From the NCBI GenBank assembly GCA_002753505.1, contig PEAG01000001.1:152027-216026 (forward strand): a stretch of DNA of 64,000 bases. The letters run 5' to 3'. Both the position numbers and the translations under genes were made by a program. The DNA is from Magnetococcales bacterium HCHbin5 (lineage in GTDB: Bacteria > Pseudomonadota > Magnetococcia > Magnetococcales > Magnetaquicoccaceae). The notes beneath the pieces were generated by a model. The model did no database searches, was not told the origin of the DNA, and saw only the letters and a list, made by a program, of their open reading frames with translations. This document shows positions 37,289 through 46,705 of the stretch, one piece after another; within the stretch, counting starts at the first letter, position 1; the number at the start of each line of letters is the position of its first letter.

Positions 37289-39016
37289 ATGAACATTAAC
37301 GCTGCCATAGTGGATCAAAGGCTGGAAGCCGTTCGCGACGAGATTCGGCAGCGGGCGCGTGATGAGTTGAACATGACCGATGAGACCAAGTTGAAATCAT
37401 TGGCTTTTGTCTACCTGCTGGTGCGCACCATGCTGGATCTCTCCGACGAGGATGCCTTTGATTGCCTCACAGAAGGCGGCGGAGATTTTGGAGTGGATGC
37501 CATGCATCTCTCCGAGGAAAGGGATGGTGAATTTACCGTTTCGCTCTTCCAGGCAAAGTACACTCACAAGAATGTGGAGGGTAATGCCAACTTTCCCGAG
37601 GATGGCATCAAGGCGTTGATCCATGCCATTCGATATCTTTTTGATCCTGCGACGATCCTGGAATCGGTCAATGATCGGCTTAAAATCAAAATCGAAGAGG
37701 TGCGTTCCCTGATTCGCGACGGCTACATACCCCAAGTGCGTGCCTTGGCCTGCAACAACGGGTTGAAATGGAATGATGCTGCGGAGGAAGAGATCACCCG
37801 CTCCGGCTTCGGCAACCAGGTGACATGGGAATACATCAATCACGACCGCGTTGTCATGGTCTTACAGGCTGCCAAGCCGGTCAATGATTCCTTGCGTTTA
37901 AGCGGCAAGGCCATGGTTGAAGACTTCAATTTTAGTCGGGTGCTGGTCGGTCGGATGGCGGTGACTGAAGTGGCCTCCCTGATCGAACGCCATGGGGAAC
38001 GCCTGCTGGAGCGCAATATCCGACGCTACCTGGGACTCCAGGGAAACCGGGTAAACGAGGGTATCCGAACCACCTTGAAAAGCGACGAGAGTGGGAATTT
38101 CTATTTTTATAACAACGGCATAACACTGATATGTGAAAAATTTTCGTATAATGCGCTACAGGCAGGCGACTATCAGGTCAAGGTGGAAAATCTCCAAATC
38201 ATCAATGGTGGCCAGACCTGCATGACCATTTTCAAGACCTTGAAGGAACCTGCGCCCTCTCCTCTCTCTCCTGACGCCCATGTCCTGGTCCGCCTGTATC
38301 AGTTGGCAGGTGACAACGAAGATCAGGTGCGTCGTATCACGTTTGCCACCAACAGCCAGAATCCGGTGGACTTGCGTGACCTGAGATCCAATGATGAACG
38401 GCAACGCCGTTTACAGACCGATATGGAACAACTGGGCTACAATTATCAACGGAAGCGGGCAGATCTTTCGCTTAAACCGACCGATATCACATCCGGGGTG
38501 GCTGCCGAGGCCGTTCTTTCCGTCTGGCGACAACGTCCTCATCAGGCCAAATTTTTTTCCAGGGAACATTTCGGCAAGCTCTACGACATTGTCTTTACCG
38601 ATGATCTGACGGGAGCGCAGACCATCCTTGCCGTCCGCATCTACCGAATGGCCGAGAATCGACGGCGGCGTCCGCAAACAGAGGATCCGGCTTTTGTGCG
38701 TTATGCCTCCTGTTTCCTGGCAATGCGGATGGGGAGATACCTGCTGTGTGATCTGAATATCCAGTTACCGGGTCTGAATCATAGATGTTTTTCAAATGCA
38801 CAGCAGTTACTCGACGCGCATGCAGAAAGCTATCTACAGCAAGCCATTCAGGATGTTAAGAATGCATTGTATCATCTCTATGCCAGCCCGGACTCAATTT
38901 CTCTGCAACAACTCGCTGCCACATTTCGCCGTGGTGATTTGATATACTATTTGAACTTTGACGAAAACGCGCGGCCTCTGTCTGATAATAAATTACAGAT
39001 GATTGTTGATTTGTGA
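37289..39016 (+). CDS. AIPR-family abortive-infection phage-resistance protein
   Basis: This is a 575-aa protein. The AIPR family core is clear: NNGIT (about 275), the LQIINGGQT segment (about 300-308), ATNSQNPVDLRDLRSND and GYNYQRKRAD. The N-terminal part looks like a PD-(D/E)XK nuclease: GGGDFGVDAM (Asp 66, Asp 70) and, after a beta strand, LFQAKYT (Gln 88, Lys 90), the D...QxK arrangement of Mrr-like enzymes. Members were first defined by lactococcal phage abortive infection. ATG 37289 is chosen at the point where family similarity begins. Its stop overlaps the GTG of a truncated HNH gene (GTGA), indicating a former two-gene operon. Confidence 0.85.
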   Translation: MNINAAIVDQRLEAVRDEIRQRARDELNMTDETKLKSLAFVYLLVRTMLDLSDEDAFDCLTEGGGDFGVDAMHLSEERDGEFTVSLFQAKYTHKNVEGNANFPEDGIKALIHAIRYLFDPATILESVNDRLKIKIEEVRSLIRDGYIPQVRALACNNGLKWNDAAEEEITRSGFGNQVTWEYINHDRVVMVLQAAKPVNDSLRLSGKAMVEDFNFSRVLVGRMAVTEVASLIERHGERLLERNIRRYLGLQGNRVNEGIRTTLKSDESGNFYFYNNGITLICEKFSYNALQAGDYQVKVENLQIINGGQTCMTIFKTLKEPAPSPLSPDAHVLVRLYQLAGDNEDQVRRITFATNSQNPVDLRDLRSNDERQRRLQTDMEQLGYNYQRKRADLSLKPTDITSGVAAEAVLSVWRQRPHQAKFFSREHFGKLYDIVFTDDLTGAQTILAVRIYRMAENRRRRPQTEDPAFVRYASCFLAMRMGRYLLCDLNIQLPGLNHRCFSNAQQLLDAHAESYLQQAIQDVKNALYHLYASPDSISLQQLAATFRRGDLIYYLNFDENARPLSDNKLQMIVDL

Positions 39017-39261
39017 AAAGAGAAAAGGAACGGTTTGATTCCGATGTCCGACAAAAAGGGTTGGCCCATTTGGTCAATAAAGGGTTGGCGTTGGATCAAC
39101 CACTTCCAAGGGGGGCAAAAATGGAATCCTGGTGGAGGGCCTGCCTGGATGACCTCTACGCATCATACCAAGGCACCTGTGCCTATCTTGGGTCAGGACT
39201 CAAACCAAACCTACCCACATACCTGTTCCAAAGGCATGCAAAGCTCTACAGGTGTTTTTGA
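39013..39261 (+). pseudogene. Truncated HNH endonuclease gene coupled to AIPR
   Basis: This frame of 82 codons starts at a GTG overlapping the AIPR stop by three bases. Residues 1-59 (with FDSDVRQKGLAHL, ESWWRACLDDLYASY and GTCAYL) resemble the N-terminus of HNH endonucleases often found beside defence ATPases or AIPR genes. Those proteins continue with a second Cys-rich stretch and a DH/HNH core. Here the similarity stops after GTCAYL, and the frame runs about 20 unrelated residues to a stop inside the 3' end of epmB. No HNH motif remains, so the catalytic part has been deleted, with a junction near 39185-39211. This identification rests on memory of the family. Confidence 0.55.
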
Positions 39262-40251
39262 GGGGTGGCCAGGTTGCTCACAGACCAGCTTTGGCACCGC
39301 ATAACCAGGCAGACGGGCCTGAAGCTGGGTGATCAGCAGGCGGGCACGCGCCCGGTCCACCTGAAAATGGGCCGCTCCAGCGACCGGATCCAGCAGGTGC
39401 AGATAGTAGGGCAATACCCGATGGTCGACCAGTGTCTCATACAGGGCAGCCAGAACCTCCACCTGATCATTGACCCCCCTGAGCAGCACGGATTGATTCA
39501 ACAGCAACACCCCCCTCCCCCGCAAACGGGCGATGGCAGCCAACACATTCCCATCAATCTCGGCCGGATGGTTGCAATGCAGCACCAGGATTGGCGTCAG
39601 ACGACTGCCCGTCAACCAACGGAGCAGAGGCTCACCAACGCGCCTGGGGGTGACAACAGGCATGCGACTGTGGATCCGTAACCGCTGCAGGTGGGGAATG
39701 AGGGCCAAACGCTGCACCAACGCAGCCAACTGCCGGTCAGCCAGCATAAGCGGGTCTCCACCCGACAATACCACCTCATGGATCGAGTCGTCCGCTGCAA
39801 TATAGGCCAAAGCCGGAGACCAGTCTGCCAGGGTACCGGGCAGGTCTGCATAGGCGTCATGACGACGAAAACAAAATCGACAATGGATCGCACAAGCCCC
39901 GGTCGTTTGCAGCAAAACACGACCCGCATATTTTTGCAACAGACCCGGGATGGGACGAGCCGCCCCCTCCTCCAGCGGATCGACCCCAAAGCCCTCCACT
40001 ACCTGCAACTCTTCCGCGACCGGCATGACTTGACGGCTGAGAGGATCCTGGCTGTCGGCCCAATCCATCCGTTTGGCCCAGGCAGAGGGCACCCGCAAGG
40101 GATAGCGTTCCGCTGCTTGCCTGGCCCCGGCTTCTGTAATCGAACGCTTTTTTTTCTGCAACCTACTCTCCCGTAACGGTGGGACCAATCGCGGGTCTCT
40201 TGGCGATTGTATAGACGACAAATCCTGGGAACGCACTGCGGCGGCAATCAT
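39211..40251 (-). CDS. epmB: EF-P (R)-beta-lysine pathway lysine 2,3-aminomutase
   Basis: This 346-aa radical SAM enzyme converts (S)-alpha-lysine to (R)-beta-lysine for EF-P modification. The iron-sulfur motif CAIHCRFCFRR (Cys 120, 124, 127) is intact, with VVLSGGDPLML and the PLP-lysine region near VPKLVCEQPGH at the end. Length equals E. coli EpmB (342) and is shorter than the clostridial aminomutases, which favours EpmB. It is divergent from efp and epmA, so the full modification set is together. Its last 51 bases overlap the truncated HNH frame on the other strand. Confidence 0.93.
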   Translation of the reverse strand: MIAAAVRSQDLSSIQSPRDPRLVPPLRESRLQKKKRSITEAGARQAAERYPLRVPSAWAKRMDWADSQDPLSRQVMPVAEELQVVEGFGVDPLEEGAARPIPGLLQKYAGRVLLQTTGACAIHCRFCFRRHDAYADLPGTLADWSPALAYIAADDSIHEVVLSGGDPLMLADRQLAALVQRLALIPHLQRLRIHSRMPVVTPRRVGEPLLRWLTGSRLTPILVLHCNHPAEIDGNVLAAIARLRGRGVLLLNQSVLLRGVNDQVEVLAALYETLVDHRVLPYYLHLLDPVAGAAHFQVDRARARLLITQLQARLPGYAVPKLVCEQPGHPSKTPVELCMPLEQVCG

Positions 40252-40362
40252 AGCGACCCCATGCCCGGAGATGCAAGCTGTCGGGCATCATCCCATCGAA
40301 TAACCCGCACGGGTTATTGTGAGCCAGTGCCTGCTTTTATGCGGAGTTAGGATATTTGCCGG

Positions 40363-40371
40363 TGCTATAAT
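40363..40371 (+). promoter_or_regulatory. Extended -10 promoter of efp
   Basis: TGC-TATAAT is a perfect -10 box with the extended TG element, about 109 bases before the efp ATG. No good -35 box is seen, as is common for extended -10 promoters. The divergent region 40252-40479 otherwise shows no gene. Confidence 0.5.
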
Positions 40372-40479
40372 CTGTTGTGTAACGGGTTCGATTGGGTTAT
40401 AAACGCTCCAGCGTGCAGGGGGGGGCGCAGATTTGTTTGCTATTTAAAATGCAGAAAACAAAACATGTAAGGGAAAAAG

Positions 40480-41040
40480 ATGCTAACCCATAATCAATTA
40501 CGGCAGGGTTCCCGGGTGGAGATTGATGGCGCACCCTGGATCATCGTGGCGGCTGATTTTGTCAAGCCGGGCAAAGGTCAAGCCTTCACCAAAATCAAAA
40601 TCAAAAATCTGATCGATGGTCGGGTGATCGAACGAACCTTCAAGTCCAGCGAAACCGTTGCCAAGGCGGATGTGGTGGATTCAGAAATGCAATATCTCTA
40701 CAGTGACGGGGAGTTTTGGCATTTTATGGACCCCAACTCCTGCGAGCAGGTGGCGTTGACCGATATTCAGGTGGGAGATGCCCTGCAGTGGCTGAAAGAG
40801 CAGAGCAATTATCAGGTCACCCTCTGGAAAAACAAGGCCATCGCCGTTGTGGCACCCCAGTTTGTCACCTTGACCATCACCCAGTGTGAACCTGGGGTGA
40901 AAGGGGATACCGTTTCCGGTGCCAACAAACCCGCCGTGCTGGAAACCGGTGCGACGGTCAAGGTACCCCTGTTTGTCAATGAGGGGGAGCGCATCCGGGT
41001 GGATACCCGAACAGGGGAGTATGTGGAACGGGCCAAATAG
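40480..41040 (+). CDS. efp: Translation elongation factor P
   Basis: This 186-aa EF-P relieves ribosome stalling at polyproline runs. The three OB-like domains are of normal length. The loop that reaches the peptidyl-transfer centre reads KPGKGQAF; Lys 32 corresponds to E. coli Lys 34, the residue that EpmA and EpmB modify with beta-lysine. [10 protein letters not shown]-terminus and a [15 protein letters not shown] segment are typical. AAGGGA precedes the start. It is followed after 12 bases by epmA, so substrate and modifying enzyme are coexpressed. Confidence 0.97.
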   Translation: MLTHNQLRQGSRVEIDGAPWIIVAADFVKPGKGQAFTKIKIKNLIDGRVIERTFKSSETVAKADVVDSEMQYLYSDGEFWHFMDPNSCEQVALTDIQVGDALQWLKEQSNYQVTLWKNKAIAVVAPQFVTLTITQCEPGVKGDTVSGANKPAVLETGATVKVPLFVNEGERIRVDTRTGEYVERAK

Positions 41041-41052
41041 GCGATTGGCCGG

Positions 41053-42060
41053 ATGGCAGATACCCCCCAGGCTTGGCGTCCCGTCGCCACCCCGGCGATC
41101 CTGCGGCAACGAGCCCACCTGCTGCACCAGGTGCGCAACTTTTTTTGGCAGCGAGGGGTGATGGAGGTGGAGACGCCGCAACTGCTGCCCGGGGTCGCGC
41201 CTGAACTGCATCAGGATCCCATCGCCTGCCAATGCGGGTTTTTGTCGACTTCGCCCGAGACCGCCATGAAGCGATTGTTGGCCGCAGGCTGTGGGCCGGT
41301 CTATCAGATATGCCGCTCTTTTCGCGCAGGTGAACAGGGGGTGCTGCATAACCCGGAATTTACCATCCTGGAGTGGTATCAACCGGGATGGTCCTATCGG
41401 GATCTGATGATAGAGGTGGAAAGCCTGCTCTGGACCGTGTTAGAATGCGCAGGGTGGCTGGCCCGGGGAGGAAAACGCACCCGGGCCGAGTGCTGGCACT
41501 ATCGGGAGGCCTTCCGGCACTTCGCCGGTGTTGACCCTTTTACCGATTCCGTCGCCCTGTTGCGCGCAGCCTGCCAAGGTAAATCCACCGCCGGGGTAAG
41601 ATCCGAACGACAGATTGACCCGTTACCGGAGGGGCTGGATCGGCAGGATTTGCTGGATCTGTTGCTGCTGCAACAGGTGGAACCGGGGTTGAAGAAGCGG
41701 AGCGGACCGGTGTTTTTACTGGACTTTCCGCCAGAAGCGGCCGCCATGGCCCGGATTGACCCTGGTCCCCCTGCGGTGGCCCAGCGGTTTGAACTCTACA
41801 TGGAGGGGGTGGAGCTGGCCAATGGCTACCAGGAGTTGACCGATCCGGTCGAACAGCAGCACCGCTTGCTGCACACCAATCAGCAACGGCAACAGACAGG
41901 CAAACAGCCGTTACCCATCGATGAACGGTTTCTGCATGCCTTGGCCCATGGCCTGCCGACCTGTGCGGGGGTGGCCGTTGGCCTGGATCGGCTGATCATG
42001 TTGGCCTTGGGTGCCAATCAAATTCAAGAGGTGATGGCCTTTCCCTGGGATCCCCTCTGA
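41053..42060 (+). CDS. epmA: EF-P--(R)-beta-lysine ligase
   Basis: This 335-aa class II lysyl-tRNA-synthetase-like enzyme lacks the anticodon-binding domain and transfers beta-lysine to EF-P. Motif 2 (YQICRSFRAGEQGVLHNPEFTILEWY) and motif 3 (GVAVGLDRLIMLALG) are clear, as is FELYMEGVELANGYQEL. Length matches E. coli EpmA (325). It follows efp in the same operon. The first ATG of the frame is used; its N-terminal residues include RPVATPAILRQRAHLL as expected for the family. Confidence 0.96.
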   Translation: MADTPQAWRPVATPAILRQRAHLLHQVRNFFWQRGVMEVETPQLLPGVAPELHQDPIACQCGFLSTSPETAMKRLLAAGCGPVYQICRSFRAGEQGVLHNPEFTILEWYQPGWSYRDLMIEVESLLWTVLECAGWLARGGKRTRAECWHYREAFRHFAGVDPFTDSVALLRAACQGKSTAGVRSERQIDPLPEGLDRQDLLDLLLLQQVEPGLKKRSGPVFLLDFPPEAAAMARIDPGPPAVAQRFELYMEGVELANGYQELTDPVEQQHRLLHTNQQRQQTGKQPLPIDERFLHALAHGLPTCAGVAVGLDRLIMLALGANQIQEVMAFPWDPL

Positions 42061-42119
42061 ATGGACACAAGCCACCTCTGCCCAGGCAGGTGGCACATGC
42101 ATATTGGGAGATATAACAA

Positions 42120-42671
42120 ATGGTTCTTTTATACAGCCCTCCAGGAACCATGGGAGCGATCGCAGCTGATTTTTCCTTGCCTGGCGTGGATGGCCGGGTT
42201 CACACCCGAATGGATTATGAGTCCGCCGCTGTCTTGGTTGTCATGTTCATCTGCAACCACTGCCCTTATGTGCAGGCCATTGAGAGTCGATTGATCGATC
42301 TGGTCAACGAATTGAAGCCCCTGGGAGTGGCTTTTGTGGGAATCAACAGCAACGACCCCATCAGCTACCCGGAAGACAATTTTGAACAGATGAAAAAACG
42401 GGCCAAAGAGCACCGATACCCTTTTGACTACCTGATGGATGAGTCCCAGGAGGTGGCACGGGCCTACGGGGCCGTTTGCACACCGGACTTTTTTGTCTTT
42501 GATGCCGAAAAAAAGTTGCGCTACCGGGGCCGGTTGGATGATGCACCCCGCAACCCGGCCGCCGTTCGCAGCCAGGAGTTGAAGCGGGCCATTCAGGCTT
42601 TGCTGGCGGGAGAACCGGTACCAGAACCCCAACATGCCAGCATGGGATGCAGCCTTAAATGGCGGGAATAG
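42120..42671 (+). CDS. Thioredoxin-like (AhpC/TSA, redoxin) protein
   Basis: This 183-aa single-domain protein of the thioredoxin fold has ICNHCPYV (Cys 45, Cys 48), the active-site dithiol, FVGINSNDPISYPED and TPDFFVFDAEKKLRYRGRLDD. These are usual for the redoxin group often annotated as thiol-disulfide isomerase or peroxiredoxin. No signal peptide is visible, so it is probably cytoplasmic. GGGAGAT precedes the ATG. Its stop lies 13 bases inside the next gene, which suggests coupled translation with the FAD/Fe-S dehydrogenase. Confidence 0.88.
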   Translation: MVLLYSPPGTMGAIAADFSLPGVDGRVHTRMDYESAAVLVVMFICNHCPYVQAIESRLIDLVNELKPLGVAFVGINSNDPISYPEDNFEQMKKRAKEHRYPFDYLMDESQEVARAYGAVCTPDFFVFDAEKKLRYRGRLDDAPRNPAAVRSQELKRAIQALLAGEPVPEPQHASMGCSLKWRE

Positions 42672-45600
42672 CCTCTGTTGCACCATTGGCCAGCGGGACC
42701 GCCGAGCAGGCCTCTGCCCCGGCAGCAGGGGAACAGCTCTGCCCCGCCCTGGCCGGAGCCCGGGCCAATCCGGTTGCCAAAGAGCATAACATCAGAGAGA
42801 TCCCGTACAATTACACCTCGTTTTCCGACCGGGAAATTGTCATTCGCTTTCTGGGTCAGGAGAGCTGGGATATTTTAAATCGTCTGCGCACCCGCCGCCA
42901 AACCGGTCGTTCTGCCCGCATGCTGTTTGAGGTGCTGGGCGATCTCTGGATCTTTTCCCGCAACCCTCTGTTGCAGGCAGATTTGCTGGCAGATCCTCGA
43001 CGGCTGGATGCCCTGTTGACAGCGATGCAGGAGCGGTTGGCCCGTATCCGCAGCCGGGCCACCAACCCGGAGACCCAGAAGCTGGTGTTTTCCCTGGTGG
43101 AGGCAGCAGAACGGGCGGTCCAGGCGTTTGCCGAAGAGTACCAGGGTTTGGCTGCCCTGCGGGAACGGATTGTACAAAAACTGGCCCCCTTGACCCGCCG
43201 GGACAGCATTGACTTCAGCGTCATGGCGCGGGTGGCGCAAATGACGGATGCCACCGACTGGCGGGTGGCCTGTCCGACCCTGGTATTGACCCCGGCCCGG
43301 GAGATGGAGATCCCCTCCCTGGTGCAGGCTTGTATGGAGCTGGGGCTGACTCTCATCCCCAGGGGGGGCGGTACCGGTTACACCGGATCGGGGGTTCCCC
43401 TCCATCGGAACACCGTCGTCTTCAATGTGGAACGGCTCAACAGCATTGACCCCGTCGTGCTGCGGGCAGTGCCGGGGGTGGCGATGCCTGTGCCCACCAT
43501 TCGGGTCGAGGCCGGGGTGGTGACCAAAGAGCTCTCTTTGGCAGCGGAGGCGGCTGGCTATATCTTTGCCGTTGATCCCACCTCACAAAACGCCTCCACC
43601 ATCGGCGGCAACATTGCCATGAATGCCGGTGGTAAAAAGGCGGTCTTGTGGGGCACCACCCTGGACAATCTGCTCTCCTGGCGCATGGTCGTCCCCTCCC
43701 CGACTGCCGAACAACCCGCTGTTCAGTGGCTGGATGTGCAGCGACTGGACCATAATCTCGGCAAAATACACGACCAACCGGTGGCGCGCTTTCTGCTCAC
43801 CCGTTTGCAGGCAGACGGCCAAACGGTGATCGGTGAGCCGGAGCTGTTGACCATCCCTACCGACCAGATCCGCAAGCCCGGTCTGGGCAAAGATGTCACC
43901 AACAAATGGTTGGGAGGGCTGCCAGGGGTACAGAAAGAGGGTTGCGATGGTCTGATTACCCACGCTGTCTTTGTGCTGCATCCGATGCCCCGCCATACCC
44001 ACACCGTCTGTCTGGAGTTTTTTGATCCCGATCTGGGTCAGGCGGTGCCGGCCATTGTGGAGATCAAACACTACCTGGACCGCCACCCGGCGGTGGGTTG
44101 TGCCGGTTTGGAACATCTGGACGAACGCTATATTCGCGCCATTGGCTATAACGCCAAAGCCACCCGACGCCAGCGGCCCAAGATGGTACTGCTGGCCGAT
44201 ATTGTCGGCGAGAAGTATGCGGAGGTGGAGGCGGCCTCAGCCCATGTCATCGAACTGGCCCACGAGCGGGGCGGCGAAGGGTTTACCGCCACCACCCCGG
44301 AGGGACGCAGCCAATTCTGGTCCGACCGCTCCCGCACCGCTGCCATCGCGGCCCATACCAACGCCTTCAAAATCAACGAAGATGTGGTGATTCCCCTGGA
44401 ACGTCTGGCAGAGTATAACACCGGTATCGAACGCCTCAACATTGAACACTCCATGCGCAACAAGCTGCAAATTGTGCAGGCCATGCGCCGCTATCTGGCG
44501 GGGGAAGAGTGGTTGCAACAGCTGCCTGGTCGTCTCCTGGGCAACTTTGAACGGGAGAGTGAAACCATTCTGGTCAGCAAACAGACGGCTGCCCTGCATC
44601 TGCTGGATCGGGTTTACCACCGTTGGCAAACCCTGTTGAACCATCTGGACACCCCTGCCTTCAAAGGGGATCTTCCGCTGGAACCGGAAGAGCGGGACTT
44701 GGCCCGTCCGGGGGAGAGCCTGATCCAGTTATTGTTGCGGCGAACCCTGCGCATCTCCTATCGGCTGGAGGTGGCCCAACCCCTGCAAAACCTGTTTGGG
44801 GGTGATCTCTGGGAAGGGGTACGCAGCCAGTTGGATACCATTCACAGCGGCATCCGTTCCAGTCGTCTCTTTGCCGCCCTGCACATGCATGCAGGGGATG
44901 GCAACGTCCACACCAACATCCCTGTCAACTCAAACGACTATGAAATGTTGCAGGCGGCCGATCGAATGGTGGAAGAGATCATGGTATTGGCACAACGGTT
45001 GGGTGGCTGTATCTCGGGCGAGCATGGCATCGGCTTGACCAAATTTCGCTTTCTGGATGACAAGGTTATCACAGAGTTTGCCCGCTACAAGCAGCAGGTG
45101 GACCCGAAAGGCTATTTCAACCGGGGTAAATTGTTGGCAGGCTCTGGACTGGAACAGGCCTATACCCCCTCTTTGCGTCTGGTCCAGAAAGAGGCCCTGA
45201 TCCTGAAAGAGAGTGCCATGGAGGCTCTCAACAACGATATTCGCCACTGTCTGCGTTGTGGCAAATGCAAGGCGGTCTGCTCCACCCATGTGCCCGGGGC
45301 CAACCTGCTCTATTCACCGCGCAACAAAATTTTGGCCACCGGATTGGTTATCGAAGCCTTCCTGTATGATGAGCAGACCCGGCGGATCAGCCGTCCCACC
45401 GGCGGCGGGGTTTTACATCATTGCGAGGAGTTGCAGGATTTGGCCGATCACTGCACCGTCTGTCACCGTTGCCTCAAACCCTGTCCGGTGGATATTGATT
45501 TTGGCCAGGTGACCATTCGGATGCGTGAAGTTTTGAAAACACGGGGCAAGAAAGAGAAAAACCTTGCCAAACGGCTGGCCATGGCCTTCTTGACCACCAC

Positions 45601-46636
45601 CGACCCCCGTGTGATCCATTTTGCCCGCCGTACCATGATTCAATGGGGCTACGCCGCCCAACGATTGGGTTATCAGTGGCAAAGGGTATTGGGGCGGCGG
45701 CTCCACCCCACCCCTGTGGCCACCAGCGGCCCACCTGCCCTGACAACACACCTTACCCAACTGTTCAACAGCCCGCTGCCGGAACCCGGCAGTTCGGTGA
45801 CCGCCCGTGCCTTTTTGGGATTGGAGGAGACGGATGCCGTACCGATCCTGAAAGGGGTTGAAGGCGGTCCCGTTTCAGAAAGCGTCTTCTATTTTCCAGG
45901 CTGTGGCTGCGAACGACTGTTTGGGGAGATTGCGCTGGCCACATTGGCCCTGTTGCGGCATATTGGTGTGCAAACCGTGTTGCCACCCGGTTATCTCTGC
46001 TGCGGTTTTCCCCAGGCCGCCGCCGGCGAAGAGTCCGTGGGGCGTCGGATGGCCATCAGCAATCGGGTGCTGTTTCATCGGATGGCGGATGCCCTGAGTG
46101 ACATGGAGATCCAGACTGTCCTGGTCTCCTGTGGCACCTGTCTGGCCCAGTTGCAAACCTATGCCTTTGACAAAATTTTTCCCGGCTGTCGCCTGATGGA
46201 CATCCATGAATATTTGATGGAAAAAGGGGTCTCTGCCCCCGCTCCGGCAACAAAGGAGAGATTTCTGTTTCATGACCCTTGTCATTCACCCATGAAATAC
46301 TATAATCCTCATCAGGTTGCCTCCACCCTGATGGGAGGAACAGCACAGCTGACAGACCGCTGTTGTGGGGAGGCCGGTCTCTTTGCCCTGGCACGACCCG
46401 ATATTGCCACTCAGGTCCGCTTTCGCAAAGGCATGGAGCTGCCTGTCCGGCAGGAGAGTGAACCAGCGACTCCATTGTTTACTTCCTGTCCCTCCTGCTT
46501 CCAGGGCCTGTCCCGACAGCAGGATAATCGCTCCATTGCGACCCGGTTCATGGCGGTTGAACTGGCCGACCGGTTGTTGGGAAAAGAGTGGCGTACCGCA
46601 CTGAGCCAGGCAGAGATAGAACGGGTTTTACTTTAA
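42659..46636 (+). CDS. Large FAD-linked dehydrogenase with Fe-S and CCG domains (DUF3683 type)
   Basis: This is a 1325-aa fused oxidoreductase. An N-terminal DUF3683-like region (about 45-190, NYTSFSDREIVIRFLG) precedes a GlcD-type FAD domain with PRGGGTGYTGSGVPL (about 235) and its C-terminal oxidase lobe (HMHAGDGNVHTNIPV). Two 4Fe-4S clusters follow (CLRCGKCKAVC about 864 and CTVCHRCLKPCP about 932). Two CCG modules of the heterodisulfide-reductase type end the chain (CCGFPQAA, FHDPCHSP, CCGEAGLF). Relatives oxidise 2-hydroxyacids such as D-lactate or 2-hydroxyglutarate and pass electrons to quinone; the true substrate is unknown. It overlaps the thioredoxin-like gene by 13 bases and is followed by a strong terminator. 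Confidence 0.9.
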   Translation: MAGIASVAPLASGTAEQASAPAAGEQLCPALAGARANPVAKEHNIREIPYNYTSFSDREIVIRFLGQESWDILNRLRTRRQTGRSARMLFEVLGDLWIFSRNPLLQADLLADPRRLDALLTAMQERLARIRSRATNPETQKLVFSLVEAAERAVQAFAEEYQGLAALRERIVQKLAPLTRRDSIDFSVMARVAQMTDATDWRVACPTLVLTPAREMEIPSLVQACMELGLTLIPRGGGTGYTGSGVPLHRNTVVFNVERLNSIDPVVLRAVPGVAMPVPTIRVEAGVVTKELSLAAEAAGYIFAVDPTSQNASTIGGNIAMNAGGKKAVLWGTTLDNLLSWRMVVPSPTAEQPAVQWLDVQRLDHNLGKIHDQPVARFLLTRLQADGQTVIGEPELLTIPTDQIRKPGLGKDVTNKWLGGLPGVQKEGCDGLITHAVFVLHPMPRHTHTVCLEFFDPDLGQAVPAIVEIKHYLDRHPAVGCAGLEHLDERYIRAIGYNAKATRRQRPKMVLLADIVGEKYAEVEAASAHVIELAHERGGEGFTATTPEGRSQFWSDRSRTAAIAAHTNAFKINEDVVIPLERLAEYNTGIERLNIEHSMRNKLQIVQAMRRYLAGEEWLQQLPGRLLGNFERESETILVSKQTAALHLLDRVYHRWQTLLNHLDTPAFKGDLPLEPEERDLARPGESLIQLLLRRTLRISYRLEVAQPLQNLFGGDLWEGVRSQLDTIHSGIRSSRLFAALHMHAGDGNVHTNIPVNSNDYEMLQAADRMVEEIMVLAQRLGGCISGEHGIGLTKFRFLDDKVITEFARYKQQVDPKGYFNRGKLLAGSGLEQAYTPSLRLVQKEALILKESAMEALNNDIRHCLRCGKCKAVCSTHVPGANLLYSPRNKILATGLVIEAFLYDEQTRRISRPTGGGVLHHCEELQDLADHCTVCHRCLKPCPVDIDFGQVTIRMREVLKTRGKKEKNLAKRLAMAFLTTTDPRVIHFARRTMIQWGYAAQRLGYQWQRVLGRRLHPTPVATSGPPALTTHLTQLFNSPLPEPGSSVTARAFLGLEETDAVPILKGVEGGPVSESVFYFPGCGCERLFGEIALATLALLRHIGVQTVLPPGYLCCGFPQAAAGEESVGRRMAISNRVLFHRMADALSDMEIQTVLVSCGTCLAQLQTYAFDKIFPGCRLMDIHEYLMEKGVSAPAPATKERFLFHDPCHSPMKYYNPHQVASTLMGGTAQLTDRCCGEAGLFALARPDIATQVRFRKGMELPVRQESEPATPLFTSCPSCFQGLSRQQDNRSIATRFMAVELADRLLGKEWRTALSQAEIERVLL

Positions 46637-46652
46637 ACGCGGCCTGCTGCAA

Positions 46653-46705
46653 CAACCGATTGCTGTGTTGACAGCAATCGGTTGGCTTTTCTCTTGTTTT
46701 TTCCA
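46653..46705 (+). terminator. Rho-independent terminator after the dehydrogenase gene
   Basis: A perfect 14-bp stem (46653-46666 with 46671-46684) has a four-base loop and is followed by T-rich sequence (TTTTCTCTTG and six more T). It separates the dehydrogenase operon from the giant repeat gene. The remaining AT-rich gap 46706-46984 shows no convincing gene and should hold the giant gene's promoter; I could not pick out a clear one. Confidence 0.85.

Noticed and set aside
42070..42098. An imperfect hairpin between epmA and the thioredoxin-like gene
   Set aside because: It contains a bulge and lacks a T-run, so it may be chance; it was not listed as a terminator.
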